Origin: Collinsella sp.
GTDB lineage: Bacteria > Actinomycetota > Coriobacteriia > Coriobacteriales > Coriobacteriaceae
Assembly: GCA_018376905.1 (NCBI GenBank)
Contig: JAHAAK010000026.1
Coordinates: forward strand, 1 to 34,281
Length of the DNA stretch: 34,281 nucleotides
Direction of reading: 5' to 3'
The notes below the pieces were generated by a model that saw nothing but the letters and a program-made list of their open reading frames with translations, was not told the origin of the DNA and made no database searches. Within the stretch, counting starts at the first letter, position 1, and every line of letters begins with the position of its first letter. The translations under genes and the position numbers were made by a program. Shown piece after piece: positions 17,248-25,688 of the stretch.

Positions 17248-17429
17248 TATGTCGCTAAATCCGCCGGCAGTTCCAACCGCCCAACTAGCCAAAAGCCGAC
17301 CATCTACTTGCCGATCTATCCATCGGCATAACCAATCAGTCCGCACCGCAACTTCTCAGCAAAACGCCGCGATGTCTGTGCCCTGCGGTATCCTTGAGCC
17401 ACTTGCACCTGCAGCACCAAGGAGCCGCC

Positions 17430-18116
17430 ATGCGCACCGAGCTCGATGTCCCCTTTTCGCACAAAGAAGAAGCCAAGGCGCTGGGCGCCAAATGGGACCG
17501 GACCAAGAAGATCTGGTATGTACCCAGCGGCGTCAACCCCGAACCCTTTGCCGAGTGGCTGCCCGGTGTTGACCGATCCGACCCCTCAGCGCCGTATATA
17601 TATCTAGTACTGGGCAAGCGCGAGTGCTGGAAGTGTCACAAAGAGACCTCGGTCGCGGCCTTCGGCATTCCCTATCGAGCCGATAACGACGAGAGCATCG
17701 TCATCGCGCACGCGCCCAACGAAGCCGGGCACATTGCCATCGACACGGCCAACGCCAACGCACTCGCCATCGTGCCCGCTCTTGGCTGCGTGCCGGGCGA
17801 GATCCGCGACTACCTTCATAAGCGCTGCGGCTACAAGCCCGTAGGCGCGCGAGCCTCCAAAGCCCCGTCGCTCGGCAACACGTGCACCAGTTGCGACGCG
17901 CTGCAAGGCAGCCGCTATCTGTTCGAGGAGCCCTCGTCCCCATTTGCCCTCACTGCCATCAACAAGCTGCCGGCACTGGAGTTTGTGCGTGTCGAAGTTG
18001 CCGGCGTCTTTGGCGTCCCGGCCACGCGCACCGACTTTGACCAGGCGCTCTTTACCTGGGCACGTGACCATCACGCCGAGTTCCACAAGCAACTCGGTGA
18101 GGGGATTTATTTGTAG
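17430..18116 (+). CDS. DUF5710 domain protein with Cys-pair zinc-binding region
   Basis: The 228-residue product begins with a DUF5710 domain (residues about 3-35: LDVPFSHKEEAKALGAKWD then KKIWYVPSG). This small domain often occurs in proteins of mobile elements and DNA-processing enzymes. Downstream are two cysteine pairs, ECWKCHKE (about residue 65) and CTSCDA (about 155), which could bind one zinc ion. The first lies before a segment of beta character (AIDTANANALAIVPALG). The start is the ATG at 17430, five bases after AAGGAG; the in-frame ATG 36 bases upstream lacks such a site. The precise role is unknown. It opens the accessory stretch behind tRNA-Val and converges with a broken zinc-ribbon gene. 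Confidence 0.8.
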   Translation: MRTELDVPFSHKEEAKALGAKWDRTKKIWYVPSGVNPEPFAEWLPGVDRSDPSAPYIYLVLGKRECWKCHKETSVAAFGIPYRADNDESIVIAHAPNEAGHIAIDTANANALAIVPALGCVPGEIRDYLHKRCGYKPVGARASKAPSLGNTCTSCDALQGSRYLFEEPSSPFALTAINKLPALEFVRVEVAGVFGVPATRTDFDQALFTWARDHHAEFHKQLGEGIYL

Positions 18117-18154
18117 AGACGGAGAAGCCTTCACAGCCAGCTCCTCCGCATCAC

Positions 18155-18455
18155 CTATCCCTCGTCGCCGGCGTCGTACACGATATCGAGGCCACAAACA
18201 GGGCATTTCTCCGGATACACCGGCATATGAACGCCTGTCCGTTTTCTCACTTCGTCGCTGAGTCTGTCGCGCGCATCGATGAACCGAATGTCGAGACACG
18301 GTATTTGCGAGACAAGGTATTTGCGAGCCGCAGCAAGGGCAGGTGACGACAAACGACCCGCAATCAACCTCTACGCTCGGAAACATATTGTTGTCTATAA
18401 GGGCACACGGCAGTTTTCCGTACTTCCCCATCGCAATATCGCCTCGCCAGCTCAT
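18155..18455 (-). pseudogene. Small zinc-ribbon protein gene, frameshifted by a 16-bp duplication
   Basis: The gene starts with MSWRGDIAMGKYGKLPC at 18455 (GGGGAG three bases upstream) and reads in frame to VVTCPCCGSQIPCL. The frame is then lost; a second frame carries on with DIRFIDARDRLSDEVRK and ends EKCPVCGLDIVYDAGDEG at 18155. The break coincides with a 16-bp tandem duplication. Removing one unit restores one open frame of 94 residues with two CxxC pairs (CPCC and CPVC), which would make a zinc ribbon. It lies 122 bases after a broken HNH gene on the same strand. The protein family is not recognised. A sequencing error is unlikely to yield a whole 16-base repeat, but an assembly artefact is possible. 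Confidence 0.75.
18296..18327. repeat. 16-bp tandem duplication within the zinc-ribbon gene
   Basis: Two adjacent 16-base units (18296-18311 and 18312-18327) differ at one base only. As 16 is not a multiple of three, the extra unit shifts the frame by one. Confidence 0.92.
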
Positions 18456-18577
18456 ACACGCTCCCCTCTCGCTATACAAAACAGGAAGAGCATGCACCGG
18501 CGGGCGTGCGCGAGATTGCATCGCCACGCGATCCGATCAAACAACACGATCGTCAAAGAATGCCAAAGCCAAATACG

Positions 18578-19660
18578 CTAATACGGCAGAAGCCCCGCCT
18601 TTTCACGCTTCTTTTCCGAGCGATCGAACTCAATGCGATGGGCCTCAAGAAACACCGTATTGGGTCGCCACTGATGCTCATTCGGCTGCCTTAGCGTCGC
18701 ACCCGCAAAGGAAGCATAGTCGGTCTTATCCAGCAGGTACGATCCGCACAGCCGATATTCGCCGCAAACAGGCTCGAACGAAATCAGATGAGCATCGAAT
18801 AAAGCATGTAAGTCGCGCCGAAGCAGAATGCCGTTGCTGGCAACCTGCGATTTGGGTCCCGAGTAATTCTCGATATGTGCAGCCTCCAGAGCTTCGCTGA
18901 CGCCGCAGTCCGACACCGCGCAACGGCCATCATAGGCGGCAACGAGCTGCTTGCGGAACCATTGCTGCCCCAATCGCTCGCGCCTTAACGCATAGCGGAC
19001 CTTTTCGTCGTCGGTCGTACCCTGTCCGGCAAACTCAATATCGACGGGCATGTGCTTCAGATAGCTCATGTCGGGCGCAAAACGGGGGTCCGGTCCGCCT
19101 TTATGAACAGGACCGTGCAGAACAAACCATCCGTTTTCGGGCTCGAACCGTTCAACAAACGCAAGGCCGAGCACCTTGTAGCCCACCTCGGTTGCAAATA
19201 TGACTCCGACTGGAACGCCACATTCCATGCAGTTGAGCATTTTACGGTTGTAATTCTGGTCTCGAGAACCAACGGCGCCTGGCGCTTGGACCGAATACTT
19301 AATGACCCACGTACCATCGTCCAAATAGAGCGGAGGTACATCGGTGTAGAAGCTCTTTTTAGAGTTATGGACCGAAAGCGCAAAGATCTTATTGGGATCT
19401 TGCTTCACCCGATCCTGGCCCGGCCAGAAGATCCCTGAATCCCGCGTTACGGGAAAGAAGTCCGAGCCAATTCTCAAACGATACTGATACTGAGGGCTAT
19501 CTTCCTTGGTGTGGTGCGGAAGGCTGGTCCAAACGCCGCCGCGCTGTTCCTCACCCAGAAACCACTCTCATGCCTCAACGTATTCGGAAGGCACGAGACT
19601 GCAGGCGCGGTCATAGCTTGGTCCATCCATCAACGGAACAGCAAGGTCAATGTCGTTCAT
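18578..19660 (-). pseudogene. HNH endonuclease gene interrupted by an in-frame TGA
   Basis: From ATG 19660 (preceded by GTAGGTG) the frame reads MNDIDLAVPLMDGPSYDRAC and on for 30 codons to VEA. It then meets TGA at 19568-19570 and continues in the same frame with EWFLGEEQRGGVWTSLPHH for another 329 codons, 361 codons in total. The C-terminal HNH_2 domain (about residues 232-296) has FRKQLVAAYDGRCAVSDCG, LEAAHIENYSG, NGILLRRDLHALFDAH, with metal and catalytic residues His262, Asn276 and His285 intact. The central region resembles the N-terminal domains of modification-dependent or phage-type HNH restriction enzymes. Only a TTG at 19477 without a ribosome site could start the shorter open frame. 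I treat it as a pseudogene with a recent nonsense mutation; a sequencing error or active short form cannot be excluded. Confidence 0.75.
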
Positions 19661-19875
19661 CGCCAGCACCTACAACCATACGAACGCGAGTCATGCCCCT
19701 CAATAATATGGCCGAGAGTCAATTATTACGAGATCTCATTCCGCGATCGGCACATCGTTGATGCTCTCGGTTTGCCGCTGGCGCGTTTGTACCCCGCTGC
19801 CCCACTTCCCTGTATACTGATGTAGCACGTGTTTCATCCGGGCTTGTTGGGCCGGATTGTTCATGGGAGGTTCTT

Positions 19876-20367
19876 GTGGCTGTTTCGAATCCGCCTAAGG
19901 GAAGCGTTTCTTCTTCGTCCATCAAGCCGGTTACGCGCAAGGCCGTGCGTTGCCAGCGCGAGGTCGCTTGGCTTGTCACGCAGGCAGCGGGCAGGCTTGT
20001 GGCGACCACTCAGGACGTCAATGCGCCTACGCCGAGCTTTGTGCTGGCAGTGGCGCTGGATCGAGTACGCCAGCTGGAACTCGCCGCACAAGAAGACGGC
20101 AACCATCTTGGCTACCAGGACGCTATGGCGCCCGACCTGCAAACGTTCTGCCACATGGCCAAGTTGCCCGCCGCGCCCAATGCGCTTTCGGACGCAGGCT
20201 ACATGTTTACGCTTTCGGGCGCGGACCTTATCCGCGACATCTATGCATACTGCAGCGAGCTCGCCGAGCGCCACGTCTTTGACGCGGCAGAAGTCAAACC
20301 GGGATATGTCATCAAGCTGGTTCTTAGGCTGTTCTTGATGGACGGGTTCGGGGCCATACCGGCGTAA
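19876..20367 (+). CDS. Hypothetical protein, 163 aa, unrecognised
   Basis: I do not recognise the family. The product starts at GTG 19876, five bases after GGGAGG, as MAVSNPPKGSVSSSS, a short flexible Ser-rich tail. It is then predicted to be mainly alpha-helical (KAVRCQREVAWLVTQAAGRLV; SFVLAVALDRVRQLELAAQE; GADLIRDIYAYCSELAERH; GYVIKLVLRLFLMDGFG). The charge pattern is that of a soluble protein. A TATACT box is at 19813-19818 with no clear -35. It stands between the broken HNH gene (divergent) and the AlbA_2 regulator (convergent). Coding evidence rests on the ribosome site, good codon pattern and absence of a competing frame. Confidence 0.75.
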   Translation: MAVSNPPKGSVSSSSIKPVTRKAVRCQREVAWLVTQAAGRLVATTQDVNAPTPSFVLAVALDRVRQLELAAQEDGNHLGYQDAMAPDLQTFCHMAKLPAAPNALSDAGYMFTLSGADLIRDIYAYCSELAERHVFDAAEVKPGYVIKLVLRLFLMDGFGAIPA

Positions 20368-20467
20368 GCCGAGTCTTTAGCATCACCGTCGACTGAGCAA
20401 CAACCGCTTTACCTTAGTGGGCGCCAATTGAGGGTCGATTATTGGGTCGCCTCGTCCACTAACGCAT

Positions 20468-21934
20468 TTATTCCACGCGCTCCGACAGTCGATACTTGCG
20501 GTTGCGGCTCGTCGCCGGCGCCGTGGGCTCAAGCTCGCCTTGAGCAATGAGCGCGTTGACGCGCGACCTAACCTGGGAAATTGTAAGCCCCGTGCGTTCT
20601 GCCAGCTCACGCGTCCCCAGCTCGCCGTAGTGTTTGAGTGCCGTCACAATTAAGCCCCCGCCATGATCGACCGGCTCGATCTTTGAACGGTAAAGTACGA
20701 CCTTGAACCGATCGAACCCCGGGCAGAACAGGGGCTCGGCCAGACCATGCGCGCGCATGGCATCGATCATCATCGGGATGCCCGAGCCATTGCCCTCAGC
20801 CGGCGAACCTGCGCCATCCGGCAGCGGGACAATCGACATGAGTTTCACGAGCGTCGCGTTACGGCATCGGGAGCTGCCGTCAAACAAGTTCTCGCGAGTC
20901 TTTCCCCCGTAAAGGCCGCCAGGATTCGTCACCTCGACACGATCGTCAAAGACGTCGACGGCAATCGATTGTCCACAGAACCGATCCCCGTATTCTCGAT
21001 GGATTACGGCGTTGGCGATTGCCTCGCGCAGAACCTCCTCGGGAATCTCCAGCGAGTCGACACGCGAGACGCCTTGGACGGTCGAGGTTCGCCGCAAATT
21101 CTTGGCGACGGCCGCGACAGCATCCGAAATCATCTCGCCCAGGGTGCCCTCGCAGACTGTGCGGTCCATAAATCTTAGCGGTCCCGCAGCGCTCTTTTGA
21201 GTTCCTGCATGGACAGCCACATCAATGAAGAGCTTAGGATAGAACTGCTGAGGGTAAACGCCCGCGGCAAGGAGGCCGGCCTTGGTAACATTGCCCTGGA
21301 AGTCGAGGAGATTCAGGCGCTCCATCTTTGTCTTCTTGTCCGTCGCACCACGCATCGCTCGAGGCGTCAACGAATAGGCGCGTTCTATCGTGCGGTCGAC
21401 CAGCGACTCGTCGAGATCGCCCACACTCGTGCCGGGCACCGCATCGCGATCGCTAGGACTCGTCCGTTCGTATGACGACAGTGCCAAAACCTCGGTCGAC
21501 GAAAGCGGGACATCTTTGTCATCGATGCGTTTGTAGCTGCCACCTTGAGCGCCCCGCTCTATGACATAGCAAGGCTTGCTCGACGGGTCGAGCTCCTCAA
21601 TCGTGATGACCAGAACCACGGTGCCCTGGAGCTCCACGCGCTCAATGGTGTATTTGGGCGGATTGGCCAGCTTTCCGCGACCGCCGGCATCGCCCATGCC
21701 TGCCACGAATTGGTTGAGCACTTTCTCGGTCTCAAAGTTTGCAACTGGGACAAAACCCGCGCGCTCGCTCACTCCGAGTACGATGATGCCGCCGGCGGTG
21801 TTTGCGAAAGCGCTGACCGTTTCCCATACGTCGCGGGAAAGCGTTGTGGCGCTCTCTTTTACTTCGACGCTAAGGTCATCCGAACCCATTCGCTTTAAAG
21901 ACTCGAGCAAACCGGCCAGCTCGTTTTCGTTCAT
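20468..21934 (-). CDS. AlbA_2 / HATPase / winged-helix transcriptional regulator-like protein
   Basis: The 488-residue protein belongs to the group with an N-terminal AlbA_2 (Schlafen-type) domain. This runs from about residue 20 to 135, with VEVKES and VSAFANTAGGIIVLGVSE. A GHKL-type ATPase-like domain (HATPase_c_4) follows in the middle, about 290-400 (LREAIANAVIHREYG and DRVEVTNPGGL). At the end is a winged helix, about 425-480 (LGTRELAERTGLTISQVRSRVNALI). Such proteins are usually annotated as putative transcriptional regulators or ATP-binding proteins; their ligands are unknown. I start at the second ATG (21934), seven bases after AAGGA; the ATG two codons earlier is too close to it. Two TATCTCTC motif arrays lie upstream, so it may regulate itself. 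Confidence 0.85.
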   Translation of the reverse strand: MNENELAGLLESLKRMGSDDLSVEVKESATTLSRDVWETVSAFANTAGGIIVLGVSERAGFVPVANFETEKVLNQFVAGMGDAGGRGKLANPPKYTIERVELQGTVVLVITIEELDPSSKPCYVIERGAQGGSYKRIDDKDVPLSSTEVLALSSYERTSPSDRDAVPGTSVGDLDESLVDRTIERAYSLTPRAMRGATDKKTKMERLNLLDFQGNVTKAGLLAAGVYPQQFYPKLFIDVAVHAGTQKSAAGPLRFMDRTVCEGTLGEMISDAVAAVAKNLRRTSTVQGVSRVDSLEIPEEVLREAIANAVIHREYGDRFCGQSIAVDVFDDRVEVTNPGGLYGGKTRENLFDGSSRCRNATLVKLMSIVPLPDGAGSPAEGNGSGIPMMIDAMRAHGLAEPLFCPGFDRFKVVLYRSKIEPVDHGGGLIVTALKHYGELGTRELAERTGLTISQVRSRVNALIAQGELEPTAPATSRNRKYRLSERVE

Positions 21935-21997
21935 CTGCATGTCCTTTCGCTCGGCCCGGCGGAGAATGCCGCGAATAGATTTCCTTCGCCTCTCAGT

Positions 21998-22059
21998 TAT
22001 CTCTCGTAATTATCTCTCATCTTATTGCTATCTCTCATATTAGAGATAAGTGAGAGATG
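21998..22059. promoter_or_regulatory. Operator-like TATCTCTC(A/G)T array, proximal
   Basis: Three direct copies at 21998, 22011 and 22029 (10 bases each) are followed by inverted ones (ATTAGAGATA at 22039-22048 and GTGAGAGATG at 22050-22059). The last direct copy and first inverted one form a palindrome. The array lies 63-125 bases upstream of the AlbA_2 gene start. Confidence 0.8.
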
Positions 22060-22086
22060 AAAGATAAGATGTCTGTCATCTGTTTC

Positions 22087-22115
22087 ATTTAAACATGTTT
22101 TCGCTGGTAAAACAA
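22087..22115 (-). promoter_or_regulatory. Possible promoter of the AlbA_2 gene
   Basis: On the minus strand TTGTTT (22110-22115), a 17-bp spacer and TTAAAT (22087-22092) fit a sigma-70 promoter. It lies between the two TATCTCTC arrays. Confidence 0.4.
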
Positions 22116-22162
22116 TCTATATTGAGACAATACCATGGTTGCCTGTCTCTTTGCAGCATTGT

Positions 22163-22237
22163 TATCTCTCATATTTATCTCTCATCTTTCTGTTATCTCT
22201 CGTATTAGAGACGAATGAGATATGAGAGATGTGCGGG
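22163..22237. promoter_or_regulatory. Operator-like TATCTCTC(A/G)T array, distal
   Basis: Direct copies at 22163, 22176 and 22194 repeat the 13- and 18-base spacing of the proximal array exactly, at an offset of 165 bases. They are followed by inverted copies (ATTAGAGACG at 22204-22213; ATGAGATATGAGAGATG just after). The bases between the arrays are not repeated. Confidence 0.8.
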
Positions 22238-22242
22238 CGGCG

Positions 22243-22340
22243 GATGAGCGTGGATTTTGGACGGTCGGGAAATGAGGGTGGATATTTGGACGGTTTTTGG
22301 GCGTTTTGAGGCTGATTCCGTCCGAAAAACCACTCTCATT
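22243..22340. repeat. Dispersed GAGCGTGGAT-type repeat cluster
   Basis: Three related units lie here: 22243-22264 and 22271-22293 direct, and 22318-22340 inverted. The second and third form an imperfect 23-bp hairpin with a 24-base loop. The same motif returns at 33978-34027. The rest of the gap up to 22503 holds a TATACT box at 22446-22451 and a CGCCCC/GGGGCG hairpin (22472-22487) just before the next gene's ribosome site. Confidence 0.7.
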
Positions 22341-22503
22341 CGATAGGCGTCCAAGTTTCCACGCTCGCGCGGCGGGCACGCGGGGCCTTTACCCAATCCG
22401 TTGGCATCGTCTTCAGTTCGCCGCAGGGTCGCGGCCCCATATGGGTATACTCTCGAGGATTCGACTCGATTCGCCCCCACTGGGGCGTCAAAGGAGACTG
22501 CAT

Positions 22504-25500
22504 ATGCCCACCACCTCAACCGACCCGCGCGCCGCTGCTGCCGCGCTGCTGGTGCCCGGCACCACCTGCCACGGCTTTGCCGTCGAGCGCTGCGAGACCG
22601 TGCCCGAGCTCGACTCGGACGCCTACGTGCTGCGCCACACCGCCTCGGGCGCTCGCCTGCTGTACCTGGCATGCGACGATGAGAACAAAGCCTTTGCCAT
22701 TGGCTTTAAGACGCCGCCGGCCGATTCCACCGGCGTGTTCCATATTCTTGAGCACTCGGTGCTGTGCGGATCGGCCAAATTCCCCGTCAAGGAGCCGTTT
22801 GTCGACCTGATCAAGAGCTCCATGCAGACGTTCCTCAACGCCATGACCTACCCCGACAAGACCATCTACCCCGTTGCCACCACCAACGAGCAGGACCTGT
22901 ACAACCTGATGGACGTGTACCTGGACGCGGTGTTCAACCCGGCCATCTATACCAAGCCCACCATTTTTGAGCAGGAGGGCTGGCACTACGAGCTTGACCT
23001 GCCAGAGGGCGGCGACAGCTCCGCGAGCCTGCGCGAGGGCACGCTGCGCTATAACGGCGTGGTGTTCAACGAGATGAAGGGCGCGCTGTCCGACCCCATG
23101 AGCGTGCTGGACGACGCCGTCAACGCCGCACTCTATCCCGACACCGCCTATGCGCACGAGAGCGGCGGCGACCCGCGCGCGATTCCCGCGCTCACCTACG
23201 AGCAGTTCCTGGACACGCACGCACGCCACTACAATCCTTCCAACTCTTATATAACGCTCTACGGCGACCTAGATGTGGACCGCGCGCTGGCGTTTTTGGA
23301 CGAACGTTATCTGTCGCAGCCGAGCGCTGCGAGCCGCCGCATGGACGCTGCCGTTGCCGCCGGCGAGGACCCGTCCGCGCTGGCGCCCAATCCGCTGGAC
23401 GTGCAGGCGCCCGTGGCCTGCGAGTACAAGCGCGTCGAGATGGCCACCACGCCCGAGAACGCCCTGGTGGGCCTGGGCCTGGTGCTGGGCAGTGCGCTCG
23501 ACCGCAAGCGCACGATTGCGGCGGACATCCTGTTCGAGGCGCTGCTGGGCTCCAACGAAGCGCCGGTTAAGAAGGCCATTCTGGCCGCCGGTCTGGGCGG
23601 CAACGTGGTGAGCTACACCGCGGCCGAGAGCCTGCAGCCCTACGAGCTCATCATGCTGCAAAACGCGCAGCCCGGTGTGGCGCGTGAGCTGCGTCGCGTG
23701 TTCCAGGATGCCTGCCGCGACCTGTGCGAACATGGCGTTCCGCGTGAGCGCCTGGAAGCCATCATCAGCAGCAACGAATACGACATGCGCCAGCGCGACT
23801 ACGGTATCGCCGACGGTGTGGCCATTGCGTGCGACGCGCTGAGCACCTGGCTCTACGATGACGACGCCGCGACGCTGGCACTCAAGTACGGCCCGGTGTA
23901 CGAGGAGCTGCGTGGCGAGCTGGACGGCAGCTACTTTGAGGACCTGCTGCGCGAGCTGGTGCTGGAAAACGACCACATGGCACTGGTCGAGCTGGTGCCG
24001 GTGGACGCCGCCGAGGGTTCGGAGAACGCCGAGGCCGCCGAGCTAGCGGCCAAGCGCGATGCCATGACCGATGCCGGGCTGGCCGACGTGGTCGAGCGCA
24101 CGGCTGCGCTGCGTGCCGCACAGGAGACGGAAGACACACCCGAGGCCAAGGCCACGCTGCCGCGCCTGCGCGTGTCCGACATTGGCGAGGCGCGCCCCGA
24201 GCCGCCGCTGGTCGTGGACACGACCGCGCCCATCCCCTGCCTGCGCCACGGCATCCCCACCAACCGTCTGGCCTACGCCATGCAGTATTTCGACCTGAGC
24301 TGCGTCGCGTTTGAGGACCTGCCCTATGTAACGCTGCTCTGCCGCCTGCTCAAACAGCTGCCCACGAGCGAGCATTCGGCCGAGGAACTCGACAACTTGC
24401 TGGCCGGCAAGCTGGGCTTTTTGAGCTTTACGACCGAGGTCATGACCCAGCCCGACGTGGACGGCGTGCGCCCCTATCTGCTGGTGAGCGCCGGCGCCCT
24501 GTCCGAGAAGATCGATGCGCTGGCGAGCCTGCCGCGCGAGGTGTGGTCGAACACGCTGCTGGCGGATGCCGACGCCGACCGCGTCCGCGACGTGCTCACA
24601 CAGATTCGCATTGGGCTTGAACAGGGCTTTATCAACAACGGTCACTCGGCGGCGCTTGGTCGCGCGATGAGCTACAGCTCACCTTCGGCCGTAGTGCGCG
24701 AGCAGCTTTCGGGCGTTGATTTCTATCTGTTCCTGCGCGATCTGCTCGACCACTTTGACGAGCGCGTGGACGGCCTGCGCGTCAAGCTTGCCGAACTGGC
24801 AGGCCGCATCTTTGTGGCCGACGGTTGCCTGGCGAGCTTTACTGGCAGCGATGAGGACTTTGACGCATACTGGGCCGCCGCGGGCGACCTGGGGCTGAAC
24901 GCTGGCGACAGCACCGATTCCGGCCGCAACGCGCTCGTGGTGCCGGCGCCGCGCGACCGCCACGAGGCTTTTGTCATCCCCAGCGACATCTGCTTTGCAG
25001 CAAGCGCGTGCGACCCGCGTCGCCTGGGCATCGACGTGACGGGCGCCTGGGCGGTTGCTGCCAACGCACTTTCCTACGACTACCTGTGGAACGAGATCCG
25101 CGTGAAGGGCGGCGCGTACGGCTGCGGATTCCGCGCGGCCGGCGAGCGTCAGGCGGCGTTCTACACCTACCGCGACCCGGCAATCGACCCCTCGATTGAG
25201 CGCGTGGCGCGCGCAGGCGAATGGCTCAGCAGCTTTGAACCCGACGAGGCCGCCTTTGAGGGCTTTATCGTGAGCTGCGTGAGCGGCATGGACGCGCCGG
25301 TGAAGCCCTACGCGCTCACCAAGCGCCGCAACACGACCTACCTGGCCGGGCTCGATCCGCACGCACGCGAGGAGCGCCGCGCCCAGATGCTCGCTGCCAC
25401 GCCCGGTGAGCTTCGCTCGCTCGGCGCCGACGTGACGCGCATCGCAACCGAGTCGCCCACCTGCGTCTTTGGCGGCCGCGACGTCATCGCCAAGAGCAAC

Positions 25501-25533
25501 GCCGGCTTTACCGTCATCGACCTGCTGGGCTAA
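22504..25533 (+). CDS. M16C family metallopeptidase (presequence protease-like)
   Basis: This 1009-residue protein has the full length of the PreP/falcilysin-like M16C insulinase subfamily, in which one chain forms a two-lobed peptide-degrading chamber. The inverted zinc motif HILEH is at residues 80-84, and the third ligand is probably Glu190 in GVVFNEMKGALSDP. The usual flanking sequences SVLCGSAKFPVKEPF, LNAMTYPDKTIYPV and QEGWHYEL agree. The C-terminal half carries the catalytically inactive lobe with the RVKGGAYG element (VKGGAYGCGFRAAGER) for substrate contact. No signal peptide is seen, so it should digest short peptides in the cytoplasm. The start at 22504 has AAGGAG seven bases upstream. 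It appears to be a single-gene unit closed by a strong hairpin. Confidence 0.95.
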   Translation: MPTTSTDPRAAAAALLVPGTTCHGFAVERCETVPELDSDAYVLRHTASGARLLYLACDDENKAFAIGFKTPPADSTGVFHILEHSVLCGSAKFPVKEPFVDLIKSSMQTFLNAMTYPDKTIYPVATTNEQDLYNLMDVYLDAVFNPAIYTKPTIFEQEGWHYELDLPEGGDSSASLREGTLRYNGVVFNEMKGALSDPMSVLDDAVNAALYPDTAYAHESGGDPRAIPALTYEQFLDTHARHYNPSNSYITLYGDLDVDRALAFLDERYLSQPSAASRRMDAAVAAGEDPSALAPNPLDVQAPVACEYKRVEMATTPENALVGLGLVLGSALDRKRTIAADILFEALLGSNEAPVKKAILAAGLGGNVVSYTAAESLQPYELIMLQNAQPGVARELRRVFQDACRDLCEHGVPRERLEAIISSNEYDMRQRDYGIADGVAIACDALSTWLYDDDAATLALKYGPVYEELRGELDGSYFEDLLRELVLENDHMALVELVPVDAAEGSENAEAAELAAKRDAMTDAGLADVVERTAALRAAQETEDTPEAKATLPRLRVSDIGEARPEPPLVVDTTAPIPCLRHGIPTNRLAYAMQYFDLSCVAFEDLPYVTLLCRLLKQLPTSEHSAEELDNLLAGKLGFLSFTTEVMTQPDVDGVRPYLLVSAGALSEKIDALASLPREVWSNTLLADADADRVRDVLTQIRIGLEQGFINNGHSAALGRAMSYSSPSAVVREQLSGVDFYLFLRDLLDHFDERVDGLRVKLAELAGRIFVADGCLASFTGSDEDFDAYWAAAGDLGLNAGDSTDSGRNALVVPAPRDRHEAFVIPSDICFAASACDPRRLGIDVTGAWAVAANALSYDYLWNEIRVKGGAYGCGFRAAGERQAAFYTYRDPAIDPSIERVARAGEWLSSFEPDEAAFEGFIVSCVSGMDAPVKPYALTKRRNTTYLAGLDPHAREERRAQMLAATPGELRSLGADVTRIATESPTCVFGGRDVIAKSNAGFTVIDLLG

Positions 25534-25548
25534 GGCACGGCAAGCAAA

Positions 25549-25592
25549 ACTACCACGAAGGGCGCAGTTCACAGGCGCCCTTCGTGGTAGTT
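25549..25592 (+). terminator. Hairpin terminator after the M16C gene
   Basis: A perfect 18-bp stem (25549-25566 with 25575-25592) has an 8-base loop. No T run follows, so it could act in both directions or mainly protect the mRNA end. Confidence 0.65.
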
Positions 25593-25607
25593 CGAACACT
25601 TGTTCTA
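25592..25607. promoter_or_regulatory. LexA (SOS) box-like site
   Basis: TCGAAC-N4-GTTCTA matches the actinobacterial SOS-box pattern TCGAAC-N4-GTTCGA at 11 of 12 positions. It lies 30 bases upstream of the hicAB -35 and partly overlaps the preceding hairpin. It may be chance. Confidence 0.25.
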
Positions 25608-25636
25608 TACGCACACATGTTCTATAGTAGAGGTGC

Positions 25637-25665
25637 TTGCATCGAACTGAAATTGCAACTAGAAT
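25637..25665 (+). promoter_or_regulatory. Promoter of hicAB
   Basis: TTGCAT (25637-25642), exactly 17 bases and TAGAAT (25660-25665) lie 24 bases upstream of hicA. Confidence 0.7.
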
Positions 25666-25674
25666 ATAGTTGCA
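25654..25674. promoter_or_regulatory. Probable HicB autorepression operator
   Basis: The perfect palindrome TGCAACTA-GAATA-TAGTTGCA covers the -10 box of the hicAB promoter, the position expected for an antitoxin-repressor operator. Confidence 0.65.
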
Positions 25675-25688
25675 GAATGTGAGGCGGG

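Noticed and set aside
19568..19570. UGA read as selenocysteine in the HNH gene
   Set aside because: HNH nucleases have no selenocysteine members known to me, the site is outside the active centre, and no clear hairpin follows the codon.
21998..22237. CRISPR array or plasmid-type iterons for the TATCTCTC repeats
   Set aside because: Repeats are only 10 bases with irregular spacing and inverted partners; no cas or replication initiator gene is nearby.
17129..22237. Integrative element inserted at tRNA-Val
   Set aside because: No integrase gene and no repeat of the tRNA 3' end was found downstream; the island label rests on gene content only.
25601..25627. Shared GTTCTAT operator between hicAB and the SIS-domain gene
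   Set aside because: Two GTTCTAT copies occur upstream of hicAB, but 17 bases apart rather than 10, and the toxin pair already has its own palindrome; a chance match is likely.
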